A DNA stretch of 54,813 bases from Streptococcus mitis (GCF_009496285.1 NZ_WIJK01000015.1:1-54813); one strand, 5' to 3'; numbered from the stretch's first letter, positions 36,301-45,963 are shown. The notes: generated by a model from the sequence alone, not told the origin. Made by a program: numbers and translations.

Positions 36301-36993
36301 AGCAACCGTAAAATCAGCCTTTTCAAAACCTTTTAGGAAAGATTCCTGTAGCCAAGCCTGAGGATTACTAGTGGATTGCAAAAAGTCATAAATCATATAG
36401 ACCTGTTTACGCAGTCCACGCGCGTCTTTGCTTCTACCTGCAAAGTTCTTCACCAACTGACTAAATCGTTCCTGTTCTTTGCCTTGGTAGTGACTTTCAA
36501 AAATTTGACGAAAGACCTCATTTTTTAAGAGAAGCTGCTCACTTTCATTTTGAAGGATACGAAAGTTTGGAGCGAGGTCAAGGAGATAACCATGCTTGGT
36601 CAGGAATTTTTGCGTAAAAGAGTCCATGGTACCAATCGCAGCATTGGGTAAATCAGCTAATTGTCTACCGAGGTGTTTTTTTAGTTCCAAATCTTGTGTC
36701 TCTTGGATTTGTTGGCTGATTTTCTTTTCCAAGCGTTCTTTTAACTCGGTTGCTGCCTTTACCGTAAAGGTTGAGATAAAGAGTTGGCGAATTTCTACAC
36801 CACGCGCTAGTTGATCAAGAATTCGTTCAGCCATGACAAAGGTTTTTCCTGAGCCAGCTGATGCTGAGACCAGAATGTTTTGACTGGAACTGTAGATAGC
36901 TTGAATTTGTTCAGCAGTTTTCTTTGGTTTCTTGTCAGAATTAGCTTCTTCTATTTGCAACTTTTCAATCTCTTCTTGGGATAAAAATTTCAT
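33349..36993 (-). CDS. rexA: ATP-dependent helicase/nuclease subunit RexA (AddA type)
   Basis: A 1214-residue subunit of the RexAB (AddAB) exonuclease that processes double-strand breaks up to Chi. UvrD-type helicase motifs are present: Walker [18 protein letters not shown] (near 42), Walker [34 protein letters not shown] and YVAMTRAEK. The C-terminal RecB-family nuclease domain has GILDGYL and LFDYKTDR (Asp-Lys near 1165). Its start overlaps the rexB stop by 4 nt. Confidence 0.96.
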   Translation of the reverse strand: MKFLSQEEIEKLQIEEANSDKKPKKTAEQIQAIYSSSQNILVSASAGSGKTFVMAERILDQLARGVEIRQLFISTFTVKAATELKERLEKKISQQIQETQDLELKKHLGRQLADLPNAAIGTMDSFTQKFLTKHGYLLDLAPNFRILQNESEQLLLKNEVFRQIFESHYQGKEQERFSQLVKNFAGRSKDARGLRKQVYMIYDFLQSTSNPQAWLQESFLKGFEKADFTVAKETLAEDIKERLWDLESFFRYHLDNDAKEFGKAAYLESVQQVLDEIGALTNESTFNQYQEVLDRVVSISKDKGGRALTNASRKAELQDLKETYNQERKAKIEKLIALNDQITLLKFQEDYHQDSWDLAKTFQVFMRDFVDAYRQRKREENAFEFADISHYTIEILETFPQVRQEYQERFHEVMVDEYQDTNHIQERMLELLSNGHNRFMVGDIKQSIYRFRQADPQIFNEKFHRFAQDGKEGQLILLKENFRSSSEVLDATNDVFKHLMDEEVGEISYDGMHQLVFGNTDIQVNPENKAEVLLYDKDDSDSDDEEELATNKLTGEMRMVLKEIIHLHNDKGVPFKDMALLTASRSRNDQVLLALSEYGIPVKTDGAQNNYLQSLEVQVMLDTLHVIHNPLQDFALVALMKSPMFSFDEDELARLALQNSEDKVQENFYEKLVNAQEKIGLQKDLIKAELQKKLGFFMETVQDWRLYSKTHSLYDLIWKIYSDRFYYDYVGALPNGQARQANLYVLALRADQFEKSNFKGLSRFITMIDQVLEAQHDLANVAVAPPKDAVELMSIHKSKGLEFPYVFILNIDQQFNKQDSMSEVILSRRNGLGLKYVARVATDAKEEYVPSTIKLSIPSLTYTQNEEELQLASYSELMRLLYVAMTRAEKKLYLVGKGSREKLESKEYTTNGQGLLTRETRLDATNFQDWIWAIYQAFSKEDLHFTVRFEGEEGLTKEAIGELENKSQLQDQSQADNRQSETIKDALEMLKEVEVYNQVHRAAINLPSVQTPSQLKKFYEPVMDMEGVVVAGQSQLKESTVQFNLPDFSKTKKVAGAEIGSATHELMQRINLAKKPTLETLTEALEQVQVSSAVKSKINLGKILSFFDTALGQEILANQDKLYREQPFSMLKRDEKSQENFVVRGILDGYLLYDDKIALFDYKTDRYEHVSQLVECYRGQLNLYAEALSRSYQIETVEKYLILLGKDQVEVVKL

Positions 36994-39900
36994 CGCTCCA
37001 ACTCCTCTCTAATTTTATTAAACCATGTTTCCTTATCATTACTTTTAGCAACCTTATCTAACAATCTTGCCTGACCTAAATGATAATTGGCTTCGAAACC
37101 TGTAATAGCTTGATATTGTTGAACATAGGGTGCAATGCTTCTACCGTTTTCTGTATAAGGGTTGATCGCAAATTCACCAGATAAAATCTTCTCTGCCGCT
37201 TTTTTGTAGAGAAGGGCATTATAGTCTAACAATAACTGGAATTCCTCATCTGACAACTGATAAGTCTTATTTTTATTGTAGAACTCTCCAAGGTGTTGCA
37301 TCTCTTTTTCAAGAAAGAGGCCTTGGTATTTCATAGTCTTATTCGTTTCTGCTACTGCCTTAGAAAGAGTTTTAGCAGTTTGTAATGACTGAATTGGTTC
37401 AGCCATTTCTAGGTACATAGCTCCAAAGAAGTCTCTATTCCCTTCTTGCTTGAGGGCAGCTAGATAGGTTGGTAATTGCGAGTTAAGACCATTATAAAAC
37501 ATAGGGAACTTGAACTGAGTCAAAGAAGACTTATAATCTACAACACCGATAGCTCCATCTGATTTTAGACGGTCAATTCGGTCAACCTTACCACGAACAT
37601 AGAGATTTCGACCATTACCTAGCTGAATAAAGGCTTGTTCCTTGCCACCAAAGACTGCCTCTTCCTGAATCGTTTCAACATCCGCATTATGTCGAAGAAT
37701 ATGTCCAGTAGCGCGTGCGACATCCAAGAGGACTTCCTTAGTAAATTGAGCCTCCAAACTCTCCTGATAAATAGCTTGAAACTCACGTTCTTGACTGGTT
37801 TCAGAGATAGCTTGTTCTAAACGACGATCAAAGGATTCATCGCTCGGCATTTTCAATGCCCGCTCAAAGATACGATGCAAGAAATTCCCATGGCTTCGAG
37901 CATCAGGTTTCAGACGCAATTCTTCTTGCAAGCCTAATACATAACGAAGGTAATAACTATATTCATTACGGTAAAACTCCGTTAGTCCAGAAGTAGATAG
38001 ATAGAAATCTTGATCTTCAGGATACAAGGCTTTCAAAGTTTCAGAATCTAAAGTCTTGCTCTTTGGACTTGTTGGTAAAACTGGATTTTCCAAACCTTTG
38101 CCTTCCAACTTTTTACCCATCACACGAGCCAAAACCTTGACAAAGGTTAAGTCTTGGTCGCTTGTCTCCATCTCACCTTGCTGATGATAGGCAACCAGAC
38201 TAGACAAAAGACTGTGATAAGAACCAATGTCATCTTTCGATAGATTTTTTCGATCAATTCTCTTTTCAATCTTGCTAAAACCAAAGTCCTGCAATTCTTT
38301 CAGATAAACTGACTCTTTACTCTCATTTTCATTGAGTAAACTTGGTGCTGATAAGACTAATTGCTTCCTAGCAGAGTTGACCAAAGAAAGCATAGTATAG
38401 CGATTCTTCTTGAGGTTTTCTTGACTTGCAATCAGTAATTGAGAACCTTCTTGAGTCATTTGATTCAAGGATTCTCTTTCTTCATCGCTCAACAAACTGG
38501 TGTTCTGAGCAATTTTGGGCAAATGATCTTGAGTTAAACCAATTGCATAGATGTAATCAGCTGTCAAGGGTGCAATCAAATCATAACTCTGCACCAGGAC
38601 AGTATCTACTGTTGCTGGAATTGTACGGTAATTTGACAAGCTCATACCTGAATGAAGAAGAGCTAAGAAATCATCCAAATTGACCTGAGAACCTTCAAAT
38701 ACAGTTGCAAATTGCTCCATTACGTGGCAAAATGCTTTCCAGACCTCCTCTTGTCTTTCTTGCTCTGCTACTTCCATCGTTGCAGATAAGGTTTGTAATT
38801 GCTTGGTCAAATAAGCATCTTTCAAAAAGTTGCTCCATCTTGCAAGAAGATTCTCAGCTTTTTGCTTACGACTAGATAATAAAGTTTCTAGTGGATTTAG
38901 AACACGAACACGAAGCTTATTTAATTTTTCTAAATCAAATTTCCCATGATGATTTTTTGTGAATTCTTGTTTAAAACTAGAAAGACCATCAATACCTAGA
39001 TAACGAAGATATTGCTCAAAGCTATCGATTTCCTCTTGACTAAGGTCAGTATACAAGCCAGTGCGTAAGAGATTAATCAAATCTTCTTGACGGAAATTGT
39101 ATCGTTTCAAACGTCCGATGGATTCTACAAATTGCGTTAATGGATGATGAGCCATAGACTCACTCTTACCTAGATAAAAAGGAATTTGATATTGATTAAA
39201 AATTGTCTGCAGAGACAGTTTATAAGACTCTACATCTCCGAGTAAGATACGAAAATTCTTATAGCTAAGTTCTGGCTCTTGGTGCAATTTCTGACGAATA
39301 CTACGAGCAACTAACTCCAACTCTTCTTTTTGGGTCAGACAAGACCAGATTTGCAAGTCTTTTCTATCTTCGTCATTCACATCTAAACTAATTTCAGAAT
39401 AATCATAAGCACTTTCCAGTAATTTTGAGGCCTTGGCAAAGGCATCAAGTTTCTCATGGTCTTGACAAGCATTTTCTGCCTTGGTCTGGTATTTAAAGGC
39501 TAAATGATGCAAAAACTCAACACTGGCTTGATAGAGGTTCCCTTCACTAAAAGGGCTAGTATAGGCTCTCTTAGACGCATATACACCAATGACAATCTCA
39601 ACACCCTTACGATGGAGCAGATCAACCAGGTGTTCCTCTTCTGCAGAAAAACGAGTAAAACCATCAATGACTAAGGCAATCTGACTAAAATCACTGCTTA
39701 CTTTATTTTCTTCGATAGCATTGATCAGATACGATAATTGACTTCCTTGCGAAACTTGACCTTGATTCAGATAAGCTGTTACTTTTTCAAAAATCAAGAG
39801 TAAATCAGAGCGTTTATCAGCGTCAGCCAGACTTTCCAAGTCCAAAAAACTCATCTTTGCAGTTGTCATTTCGTGATAAATCTCAATCAGTTGCTGGATG

Positions 39901-40241
39901 AATTGCGGATCTTGTTTAATAGCCCCGTAAACACGCAAATCCTTAGGATCAATCTCGGATAGACATTTATAGAAAGCCATACCAAGACCGATATCATCGA
40001 GACTTGACTTCGCGGGTATATCGTTTAAAACCAGATAACGAGCCATTTGAGCGAAGCGCGTGACTGTTATGGCAAAAGAAGCCTGCTGACTCAAGTACTC
40101 CAGCACGGCACGTTCCTTTTCAAAAGAAAGAGAGTTAGGAGCTATGTAAAAGACTCGTTTACCTTGGGCAACCAGTCCTTGAGCCTCCTTGGTTAGGATT
40201 TCTGTCAAAGAAGTCCGAATATCGGTATAAAGTAGTTTCAT
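36990..40241 (-). CDS. rexB: ATP-dependent nuclease subunit RexB (AddB type)
   Basis: A 1083-residue partner of RexA. The N-terminal helicase-like fold is degenerate ([15 protein letters not shown] where a Walker A would be). The C-terminal nuclease domain keeps [11 protein letters not shown] and [12 protein letters not shown]. At [19 protein letters not shown], where B. subtilis AddB carries a cluster cysteine, there is no Cys, so the Fe-S cluster seems absent. The ATG at 40241 (MKLLYTDIR) has GAGG upstream; an 11-codon longer start at 40274 overlaps the promoter. Confidence 0.95.
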   Translation of the reverse strand: MKLLYTDIRTSLTEILTKEAQGLVAQGKRVFYIAPNSLSFEKERAVLEYLSQQASFAITVTRFAQMARYLVLNDIPAKSSLDDIGLGMAFYKCLSEIDPKDLRVYGAIKQDPQFIQQLIEIYHEMTTAKMSFLDLESLADADKRSDLLLIFEKVTAYLNQGQVSQGSQLSYLINAIEENKVSSDFSQIALVIDGFTRFSAEEEHLVDLLHRKGVEIVIGVYASKRAYTSPFSEGNLYQASVEFLHHLAFKYQTKAENACQDHEKLDAFAKASKLLESAYDYSEISLDVNDEDRKDLQIWSCLTQKEELELVARSIRQKLHQEPELSYKNFRILLGDVESYKLSLQTIFNQYQIPFYLGKSESMAHHPLTQFVESIGRLKRYNFRQEDLINLLRTGLYTDLSQEEIDSFEQYLRYLGIDGLSSFKQEFTKNHHGKFDLEKLNKLRVRVLNPLETLLSSRKQKAENLLARWSNFLKDAYLTKQLQTLSATMEVAEQERQEEVWKAFCHVMEQFATVFEGSQVNLDDFLALLHSGMSLSNYRTIPATVDTVLVQSYDLIAPLTADYIYAIGLTQDHLPKIAQNTSLLSDEERESLNQMTQEGSQLLIASQENLKKNRYTMLSLVNSARKQLVLSAPSLLNENESKESVYLKELQDFGFSKIEKRIDRKNLSKDDIGSYHSLLSSLVAYHQQGEMETSDQDLTFVKVLARVMGKKLEGKGLENPVLPTSPKSKTLDSETLKALYPEDQDFYLSTSGLTEFYRNEYSYYLRYVLGLQEELRLKPDARSHGNFLHRIFERALKMPSDESFDRRLEQAISETSQEREFQAIYQESLEAQFTKEVLLDVARATGHILRHNADVETIQEEAVFGGKEQAFIQLGNGRNLYVRGKVDRIDRLKSDGAIGVVDYKSSLTQFKFPMFYNGLNSQLPTYLAALKQEGNRDFFGAMYLEMAEPIQSLQTAKTLSKAVAETNKTMKYQGLFLEKEMQHLGEFYNKNKTYQLSDEEFQLLLDYNALLYKKAAEKILSGEFAINPYTENGRSIAPYVQQYQAITGFEANYHLGQARLLDKVAKSNDKETWFNKIREELER

Positions 40242-40272
40242 CTCTGCCTCGTCTGTTTTTTCATTACCTTTC

Positions 40273-40281
40273 ATTATACCA
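40273..40281 (-). promoter_or_regulatory. Extended -10 promoter of rexB-rexA
   Basis: Minus-strand TGGTATAAT, about 32 nt before the rexB ATG. Its position supports the shorter start. Confidence 0.6.
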
Positions 40282-40334
40282 TTTTTTGACTGCTAATCCT
40301 ATAAATAGAGAGTTATTAAACTACTGATAAAAAA

Positions 40335-40357
40335 TAAAATACCGGAAATTTCCGGCA
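40335..40357 (-). terminator. Terminator of the CPBP gene
   Basis: The 14-bp perfect palindrome CCGGAAATTTCCGG (40342-40355) is flanked on the minus strand by a T-rich tail (TATTTTATTTTTT). Confidence 0.7.
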
Positions 40358-40377
40358 TTGATTGATAAGCACTAGCT

Positions 40378-41043
40378 TCATGAAAATACGAGAATCCATA
40401 ATTCCCAAAATGCTGTAATGTTAATCATGATATGGAGTAAAATGGGATAATAGAGAGAGTGAGTTTTTCGGTAGAGCAATGCTAAAATCGTTCCTCCACT
40501 TGCATAGGTGAAAAAGGCGAGTGGTGTTAAACCTGAACTGACATGCACATAGCCAAAGACACAAGCTGATAGTAAAACATCTCCATACCAAGGTGAATCT
40601 TTCAAAAATGTATTCATCAGAACTCCTCGATATACCAATTCTTCTGTAATTGGTCCTAGCAGGCAAACAATAAGTAAAAGATAAGGTAACTCTTGTCGCC
40701 CTGTCATCTCTGTCAATTCATTTAAAGCGATTTGATTGGACGTTGCTGGGGTTAAAAAGGACAATGCAATATCTAAAAGATAATTGACACCATAAGCAAG
40801 AAGCAAATAAACTGGATATCTCCATTTCCACTTCAACTCAAGAATTTTCTTACCTTCAAATACTAGTAAATATAGAATAGCTAGAAAAGTAACGCTAAAC
40901 TCTAAAAAAGCAAGAATCTGAAAAAATTCTCGACTAGCGGCTACAAATCTAGCTGAAAAGTGATTAAAAATCCACCAAAACCATGTCTTTCTATAAATAA
41001 TTACTAATAAAGCTAGTAAAATCTGTACTGTTCTTCTTTTCAT
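40378..41043 (-). CDS. CPBP family intramembrane glutamic protease
   Basis: A 221-residue membrane protein with about six or seven helices. The CPBP (Abi) motif 1 EELVYRGVL with its paired Glu and Arg (near residue 135), and motif 2 with His in FGYVHVSSG and LHIMINI, are all present, so it is probably active. In lactic acid bacteria such proteins often serve bacteriocin immunity or maturation; no bacteriocin gene is seen nearby. It is monocistronic. Confidence 0.88.
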   Translation of the reverse strand: MKRRTVQILLALLVIIYRKTWFWWIFNHFSARFVAASREFFQILAFLEFSVTFLAILYLLVFEGKKILELKWKWRYPVYLLLAYGVNYLLDIALSFLTPATSNQIALNELTEMTGRQELPYLLLIVCLLGPITEELVYRGVLMNTFLKDSPWYGDVLLSACVFGYVHVSSGLTPLAFFTYASGGTILALLYRKTHSLYYPILLHIMINITAFWELWILVFS

Positions 41044-41184
41044 GATAAACCCTCTGCTTTTTTATCCACTATCAGTATATGGCGAGTTTAGTATAGCATA
41101 TATTTGCAAAAAAGCTTCTTCCAATCATGAATTGTAATTGAAACGTCCTAAATTGACATAGTAATCCTTATTTCATCCAAAATA

Positions 41185-41193
41185 TGCTATAAT
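41185..41193 (+). promoter_or_regulatory. Extended -10 promoter of the Cof-type HAD gene
   Basis: TGCTATAAT, 29 nt before the ATG at 41223. A TTGACA at 41157 is too far away to be its -35. Confidence 0.55.
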
Positions 41194-41222
41194 ATAGACA
41201 AAATACGTGAAAAGGAACTACT

Positions 41223-42032
41223 ATGATTAAATTACTTGCTCTTGATATGGATGGAACTCTACTCAACGAAGCCAAGGAAATCCCTCAGGCTCATATTGAT
41301 GCCATTCATAAGGCTATCGATAAAGGAGTGAAACTGGTTCTATGTACTGGTCGACCTCTCTTTGGAGTTCTTCCCTACTACAAGAAACTCGGTCTTGATT
41401 TGCAGAATGAATACGTTATTGTCAACAATGGTTGTTCTACCCACCAAACTAGTGATTGGGGACTGGTTGACTGGAGAGAACTTAGCAAATCAGACATTGA
41501 ATACCTGAATGAACTTGCAGAAAATAGTGAAGTTCAGTTGACTCTCTTTGACGAGGAACACTACTTCGTTCTCGGAGGCGAACCAAATCCTATCGTTCAA
41601 TATGATGCCTCACTTGTCTTTTCTGACCTGACTGAAATTTCACTAGAGGAAGCTACCAGTGGTAAATATCGCATGTTCCAGGGTATGTTCTTAGGTACAA
41701 AAGAACAAACAGATGATTTTGAACAACGATTTGCTGATGAACTTTGTCAGAGATTTAGCGGAGTTCGTTCACAACCAGTTATCTATGAAGCAATGCCACT
41801 CGGTACCACAAAAGCTTCTGCTCTTTCTCGTTTGGCAGAGATTTTGGATATCAAACCTTCTGAAATCATGGCCATGGGTGATGCCAATAACGATATTGAG
41901 ATGTTAGAATTTGCAGGGCTTGGGATTGCCATGGGAAATGCTAGCGACTATGTCAAATCTCTCGCTGATGCCGTAACTGCTAGCAATGAAGAAGATGGTG
42001 TTGCACGCGCTATTGAGAAATATATTTTGTAG
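41223..42032 (+). CDS. Cof-type HAD-IIB family phosphatase
   Basis: A 269-residue HAD phosphatase. Motif I is LDMDGTLLN (Asp near residue 8), motif II LCTGRPL, the lysine is in GTTKASAL and motif III is AMGDANNDIEML; the C2B cap lies between. This is the Cof/YidA-like group, active on sugar phosphates or FMN. The substrate is not predictable here. The gene has its own promoter and terminator. Confidence 0.9.
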   Translation: MIKLLALDMDGTLLNEAKEIPQAHIDAIHKAIDKGVKLVLCTGRPLFGVLPYYKKLGLDLQNEYVIVNNGCSTHQTSDWGLVDWRELSKSDIEYLNELAENSEVQLTLFDEEHYFVLGGEPNPIVQYDASLVFSDLTEISLEEATSGKYRMFQGMFLGTKEQTDDFEQRFADELCQRFSGVRSQPVIYEAMPLGTTKASALSRLAEILDIKPSEIMAMGDANNDIEMLEFAGLGIAMGNASDYVKSLADAVTASNEEDGVARAIEKYIL

Positions 42033-42037
42033 AAAAT

Positions 42038-42080
42038 AAGCCCAGTCAACTAGCATTTCTAGCCAACTGGGCTTTTTATT
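42038..42080 (+). terminator. Terminator of the Cof-type HAD gene
   Basis: AAGCCCAGT (42038-42046) pairs with ACTGGGCTT (42066-42074), followed by TTTATTTTT. Confidence 0.85.
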
Positions 42081-42149
42081 TTTAGAAACTTAAAAACTTT
42101 AGAAACACTTTAGAAATGCTTGACGATTCTTTGATATCTATGCTTTATA
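42081..42149 (+). promoter_or_regulatory. ABC exporter promoter with TTTAGAAA direct repeats
   Basis: TTTAGAAA occurs at 42081-42088, 42098-42105 and 42109-42116; the last two are 11 bp apart, one helical turn, directly upstream of TTGACG (42120-42125) and TTTATA (42144-42149, 18-bp spacer). Such repeats are typical binding sites of OmpR-type regulators, like the one encoded at 44792-45493. Confidence 0.5.
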
Positions 42150-42195
42150 CTAGAGTTATAAAAATAAAACATCTTAAAGGTTAAAGGAGAAAACT

Positions 42196-43104
42196 ATGAA
42201 AACAGTCCTCGAAATCCATGGCTTGTCCAAACAATTTGGCAAACAACCCATTTTACAAGATCTTAATCTCTCAGTAAAAGAAGGAGATATCTATGGGCTT
42301 ATCGGAAAGAATGGTGCTGGTAAAACCACTCTGATTAAAATCATTACCCAATTATTATCTGCTGACCATGGAACCATTTCCCTCTTTTCCAGTCAAAGTT
42401 ATAAGGAATGCACAAAAGCCCTATCTCGAGTAGGTTCAGTCATTGAATCTCCAGTAGCTCATAATCATTTAACGGCCTATCAAAATCTTAAATATTATTG
42501 TACTATTCGACATATCCCAAATGCTGACCAAGTTATTCAAGAAACGTTAAAGTATGTAGGGTTAACAGATACAGGTAGAAAAGTTTTTCGAGATTTCTCT
42601 CTTGGGATGAAACAACGTCTAGGCATTGCTATTGCTCTTCTATCAAAACCAGACTTTCTCATCCTTGATGAACCTATCAATGGACTTGATCCAATCGGTA
42701 TCAAAGAGTTTCGTCAAATGATACAACGTCTGAATCAAGAACTAGGCATAACAATTCTCATCTCTAGTCATATCTTGTCAGAACTTTATCTAGTTGCAAA
42801 TCGCTTTGGAATTCTTCACCAAGGGAAAATCATTAGAGAAATCAGTAAGGCCGAATTCGAAACACTGAATGAAGACTATATTGTTCTAAAAACAAGTGAA
42901 AAAGAAAAAGCTAGTCAAATCTTAAAAGACAAAGTGCATCTTGAATTTAAGGTCGTTAATTCAGATAATGAGATTCATATTTTTAGTCATGAACAAGATG
43001 TCAAACGAATTCTCAAAGAACTTACTCTAGCAGATGTTGACGTGGATGAGATTTACTATGCTCGTCAAAATCTTGAAGAATACTTCACACAATTAGTAAA
43101 ATAG
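42196..43104 (+). CDS. ABC transporter ATP-binding protein (bacitracin/lantibiotic-export type)
   Basis: A 302-residue ATPase. Walker A GKNGAGKTT (near residue 37), the Q-loop region, signature FSLGMKQRLGIA and Walker B FLILDEPINGLDP are complete, with the C-terminal extension seen in BcrA/LanF-like exporters. TTAAAGGAG lies upstream. The permease starts 10 nt later. Together with the convergent histidine kinase and response regulator it looks like a peptide-antibiotic or envelope-stress module, which is inference. Confidence 0.92.
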   Translation: MKTVLEIHGLSKQFGKQPILQDLNLSVKEGDIYGLIGKNGAGKTTLIKIITQLLSADHGTISLFSSQSYKECTKALSRVGSVIESPVAHNHLTAYQNLKYYCTIRHIPNADQVIQETLKYVGLTDTGRKVFRDFSLGMKQRLGIAIALLSKPDFLILDEPINGLDPIGIKEFRQMIQRLNQELGITILISSHILSELYLVANRFGILHQGKIIREISKAEFETLNEDYIVLKTSEKEKASQILKDKVHLEFKVVNSDNEIHIFSHEQDVKRILKELTLADVDVDEIYYARQNLEEYFTQLVK

Positions 43105-43114
43105 GAGGAAAACC

Positions 43115-43876
43115 ATGATACATACAATTCAAGCAGACTTTTACCGTCTTTTCCGTTCCAAAGGATTTTGGATTACAGAGCTCGTTCTCTTTGCACTCAT
43201 GTTAATGGGGGCTACTTTCGGAGCTACAGGACAGATCATATCCGTCAGTACAAGTACAAACGCAGAAACCGAACTGCCAAGCAAGGGATGGGATGGTATA
43301 CAAGCCCTTATTAACACCTCTAGCAATAGCTCAAACCTAGTTTTCCTCTGTATTATCCTTGCTTGCTTAGTTCTAGGAGTTGATCTTATCGGAAAACTCT
43401 ATAAAAACAGTTTGACAGTGGGTGTTTCTCGCACAGAATTCTTCCTAGCCAAGTCTGTAGTATTAGCAAGTATCGCTCTAATGCAAATTCTTGTTAGCCT
43501 AGTTATTGCTTTCGTACCAGCGACTATCCTAAACGGTCTTGGTACGATGCCAGAAGGATTTATTGGCAATCTCCTTCTAACAATTTCTCTTCAATTTCTC
43601 TGCATTCTAGCTTGGCTATCTATTATTTCCTTCATTCTCTATGTGACTCATTCTTATTTGGCTGTTTTCATTGGCTATTTAATCAGTTCTACCTTACTTT
43701 CAATGCCAATGCTTATCTTTCCAGATATCGAGATTTTGCGCTATTTATCCTTGAACTTTGCCTATGCCATGACTGCACATAGTCAGTCCATTCTATATAC
43801 CATTATTGTTACAGTGACCATTATTCTATTCTTTAACATTAGTGGACTTGCTGTTTTCAAGAAGAAAAGCTTATAA
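43115..43876 (+). CDS. ABC transporter permease (BcrB/LanE-like)
   Basis: A 253-residue membrane protein with six predicted helices and a large first extracytoplasmic loop rich in Ser/Thr (about 45-70). The GVSRTEFFLAKSV coupling segment is typical of ABC-2 permeases. It pairs with the ATPase 10 nt upstream, and the gene ends at a bidirectional terminator facing the histidine kinase. The substrate is unknown. Confidence 0.85.
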   Translation: MIHTIQADFYRLFRSKGFWITELVLFALMLMGATFGATGQIISVSTSTNAETELPSKGWDGIQALINTSSNSSNLVFLCIILACLVLGVDLIGKLYKNSLTVGVSRTEFFLAKSVVLASIALMQILVSLVIAFVPATILNGLGTMPEGFIGNLLLTISLQFLCILAWLSIISFILYVTHSYLAVFIGYLISSTLLSMPMLIFPDIEILRYLSLNFAYAMTAHSQSILYTIIVTVTIILFFNISGLAVFKKKSL

Positions 43877-43882
43877 AAAAGG

Positions 43883-43910
43883 CCTCCTCTGTTCAAAAAG
43901 AGGAGGTTTT
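43883..43910. terminator. Bidirectional terminator between the permease and kinase genes
   Basis: CCTCCTCT (43883-43890) pairs with AGAGGAGG (43899-43906), with T-rich flanks on both strands. Confidence 0.85.
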
Positions 43911-43916
43911 CTTGTT

Positions 43917-44795
43917 TTAAAAGAGTATTTTAACTGTAAACCAAGCACCATCTGTACTTAGTTGTAGTTCTGCACCAAGTAGATGAGATAATTCTTCTGT
44001 AATATAAAGACCTAAACCAGAGGATTCTTCTGTATCTGAGAGGTTTTCAGAGTAAAATCGTTGACTGAGATTTTCAATTTTACGAATCGGTTGTTTGACA
44101 AGATTCGCAATTTCTAAACAGATGTGATTGTCCACTTCCTTCAAAGAAAATATCGCTTCATCTTTACCATGTTTTAGAACATTGCCAAGCAGATTTTGTA
44201 ACATACGGTCTAATAAATCTGAATCTGTCAGTAAATACAAACCAGGTTCTACTTGCAAATCAAGGTTAATCTTTGCCGTTTGAAAAGAATCATAATAGGT
44301 CAGTAATTTTTGAGTTATAAAAGCTGAAACTTCTAACTCAGATAAGTTAGGTTTCACTGCTCCTTCCATTAACCGACGATAGTCCAAAAGAGCCTCTAGG
44401 CGTTTTGAAACTTGATTGAGATGATGAGCAATTTTTCTCAAACTCTCAGACTCAGGATTTTCTGTTTTAAGCAATTGCTGAGTATAACCTGACGCAATCG
44501 TTAAAGGCGTCCGAATATCATGGGCAATATTGCTGATAGCCATATCCAAGGTCTGCTTTTCACGCTTCATAATCAAGCGTGACTGCTCAACTTCTTGAAA
44601 AAGATGATTGATTTGCTGGTAAAGATGTAAAAAATCCTTAGAGAAGGTTGACACTCCTATTCTCTTCATACTTCCAGTATGAATCTTGTCTTCGATTTGT
44701 TGGCTTAAGTTCACGAGTGCTAAATGATAACGAATCAACCATATTATCAATACGATAATGACTATCAGTAGCAAAGATAGTAAAATGTAGATCAT
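43917..44795 (-). CDS. Sensor histidine kinase without an extracellular domain
   Basis: A 292-residue kinase. One N-terminal membrane helix (about 2-22) is followed directly by a cytoplasmic linker, the HisKA dimerisation box NIAHDIRTPLT (phospho-His near residue 93), the N-box NLLGNVLKHG, and the G-box SGLGLYITEEL. With no sensor domain, it may sense through the membrane or through the ABC permease, as in bacitracin-type modules. It overlaps the response regulator by 4 nt (ATGA). Confidence 0.9.
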   Translation of the reverse strand: MIYILLSLLLIVIIVLIIWLIRYHLALVNLSQQIEDKIHTGSMKRIGVSTFSKDFLHLYQQINHLFQEVEQSRLIMKREKQTLDMAISNIAHDIRTPLTIASGYTQQLLKTENPESESLRKIAHHLNQVSKRLEALLDYRRLMEGAVKPNLSELEVSAFITQKLLTYYDSFQTAKINLDLQVEPGLYLLTDSDLLDRMLQNLLGNVLKHGKDEAIFSLKEVDNHICLEIANLVKQPIRKIENLSQRFYSENLSDTEESSGLGLYITEELSHLLGAELQLSTDGAWFTVKILF

Positions 44796-45493
44796 TGCTC
44801 ATCTCCTTTAAACCGAACACCAACTCCCCAGATAGTCTCAATATACTCTTGCTCTGGATCCAGTTGGCTTAGTTTTTTACGGAGATTACTTAAATGAGTG
44901 TTGAGAGTATTGTCGCCTGGTAAATAAGTGTCCTCCCAAACCAATTCATAAAGTTCTTCTTTCGTAAAAATCTTCTTAGGATGTCTCAGCAAGGTTTGGA
45001 GTATCAAACATTCTTTCTTAGCTAGGCGAATAGTTTCCTGGCTATTTTTGATTTCAAAACTGTCTGCATCAAATTGAATATTTTTTAACTGTTGAATCAA
45101 CTTGTCTGGATGTTCGATTTCAGCTGCTTGCTTGTCACTTTTTTGACGTAATTGTACCGTAACCCTGGCAAAAACTTCATCCAAATCAAAGGGCTTTACA
45201 ATATAATCATTAGCACCATCTAAGAGATATTGGCTGATGAGCTTTTTATCGCTTAGGGCAGTTAGCATGATGACAGGAACTGAACTATCTTGTCTAATGG
45301 CTTTTAAAACCTGATCGCCATTTTTTCCTGGAAGCATAATATCTAACAAGATTAGATCAATGTCACCTTGTTCAAATCGTATCATTCCTTCAGTACCAGA
45401 AAAAGCCTGAATCACCTCATGCTCCTCAGAAAGAAGAGTTCTCAAAATTTCTTGAATCTCATTATTATCTTCAACGATAAGTATTCTAGCCAT
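44792..45493 (-). CDS. OmpR-family response regulator
   Basis: A 233-residue regulator. The receiver domain has the acidic pair VEDN (near 8), phospho-Asp in LILLDIMLPG (near 51), and Lys in YIVKPFDLDE (near 101). The C-terminal winged helix includes LAKKECLILQTLLRH and TLNTHLSNLRKKL. I chose the ATG at 45493 (MARILIVED), after AAAGG; a TTG three codons upstream is open. It is likely the activator of the convergent ABC genes through the TTTAGAAA repeats. Confidence 0.93.
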   Translation of the reverse strand: MARILIVEDNNEIQEILRTLLSEEHEVIQAFSGTEGMIRFEQGDIDLILLDIMLPGKNGDQVLKAIRQDSSVPVIMLTALSDKKLISQYLLDGANDYIVKPFDLDEVFARVTVQLRQKSDKQAAEIEHPDKLIQQLKNIQFDADSFEIKNSQETIRLAKKECLILQTLLRHPKKIFTKEELYELVWEDTYLPGDNTLNTHLSNLRKKLSQLDPEQEYIETIWGVGVRFKGDEQ

Positions 45494-45516
45494 AAACACC
45501 AACCTTTCTAATAGTA

Positions 45517-45525
45517 TTATATCAT
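45517..45525 (-). promoter_or_regulatory. Extended -10 promoter of the two-component system
   Basis: Minus-strand TGATATAAT, about 24 nt before the response-regulator ATG. No TTTAGAAA repeat is seen here, so autoregulation is not evident. Confidence 0.55.
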
Positions 45526-45552
45526 GTTTTTTTAGGAATTTCGGATAAAGAA

Positions 45553-45588
45553 AAACTCTCCTTCATAACTAGATACGAAGAAGAGTTT
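45553..45588 (-). terminator. Terminator of the SemiSWEET gene
   Basis: AAACTCTCCTTC (45553-45564) pairs with GAAGAAGAGTTT (45577-45588) with one wobble or mismatch; the minus strand continues TTTTTC. Confidence 0.7.
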
Positions 45589-45598
45589 ACTTTATGTT

Positions 45599-45859
45599 TT
45601 AGAATAAAGCTGTCAATGCGGTAATAATCCCAAAAACGATGCCTGGTGCATTGGCTGCTGCCAAAGGAATATCACGTTCTTTTTTAAAGAGTCCGTAGTA
45701 TACCCAAAGACTGCAGTTAATTGCAGCTACTGCTGGTTGGATAAAGTTTCCTTTTTGACCCGCAAGGTTGTTCATAATTTGAGGAATATATGAGATATAC
45801 ATCATTACAGACATAAAGGTTGCAATCCAACCTAATGTTTTCATTTGTTTTTCAGTCAT
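45599..45859 (-). CDS. SemiSWEET-type sugar transporter (PQ-loop)
   Basis: An 86-residue membrane protein with three helices and a PQ-loop-like motif (SYIPQIMNN near residue 25), as in bacterial SemiSWEETs that dimerise to move sugars across the membrane. The conserved Trp and Asn of the binding site are probably in AAINCSLWVYYGL. GGAG precedes the ATG. It is monocistronic, with a good promoter and a 20-bp palindrome upstream. Confidence 0.88.
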   Translation of the reverse strand: MTEKQMKTLGWIATFMSVMMYISYIPQIMNNLAGQKGNFIQPAVAAINCSLWVYYGLFKKERDIPLAAANAPGIVFGIITALTALF

Positions 45860-45884
45860 TTTCTTCTCCTTTCAAAAATTTTCA

Positions 45885-45913
45885 ATTATACACTATTTGT
45901 TTTAATCGTGTAA
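45885..45913 (-). promoter_or_regulatory. SemiSWEET promoter
   Basis: Minus-strand TTACAC (45908-45913) and TATAAT (45885-45890) are 17 bp apart, close to consensus. Confidence 0.7.
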
Positions 45914-45943
45914 GCAAAAAACTTTTTGTTATGAAAATGTAAA

Positions 45944-45963
45944 TTATCACAAGATTGTGATAA
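45944..45963. promoter_or_regulatory. 20-bp palindrome upstream of the SemiSWEET promoter
   Basis: TTATCACAAGATTGTGATAA has perfect 9-bp arms around GA and lies 30 bp upstream of the -35. It is not a Rex box (the TTGTG halves point the other way). Probable operator for an unidentified regulator. Confidence 0.5.
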
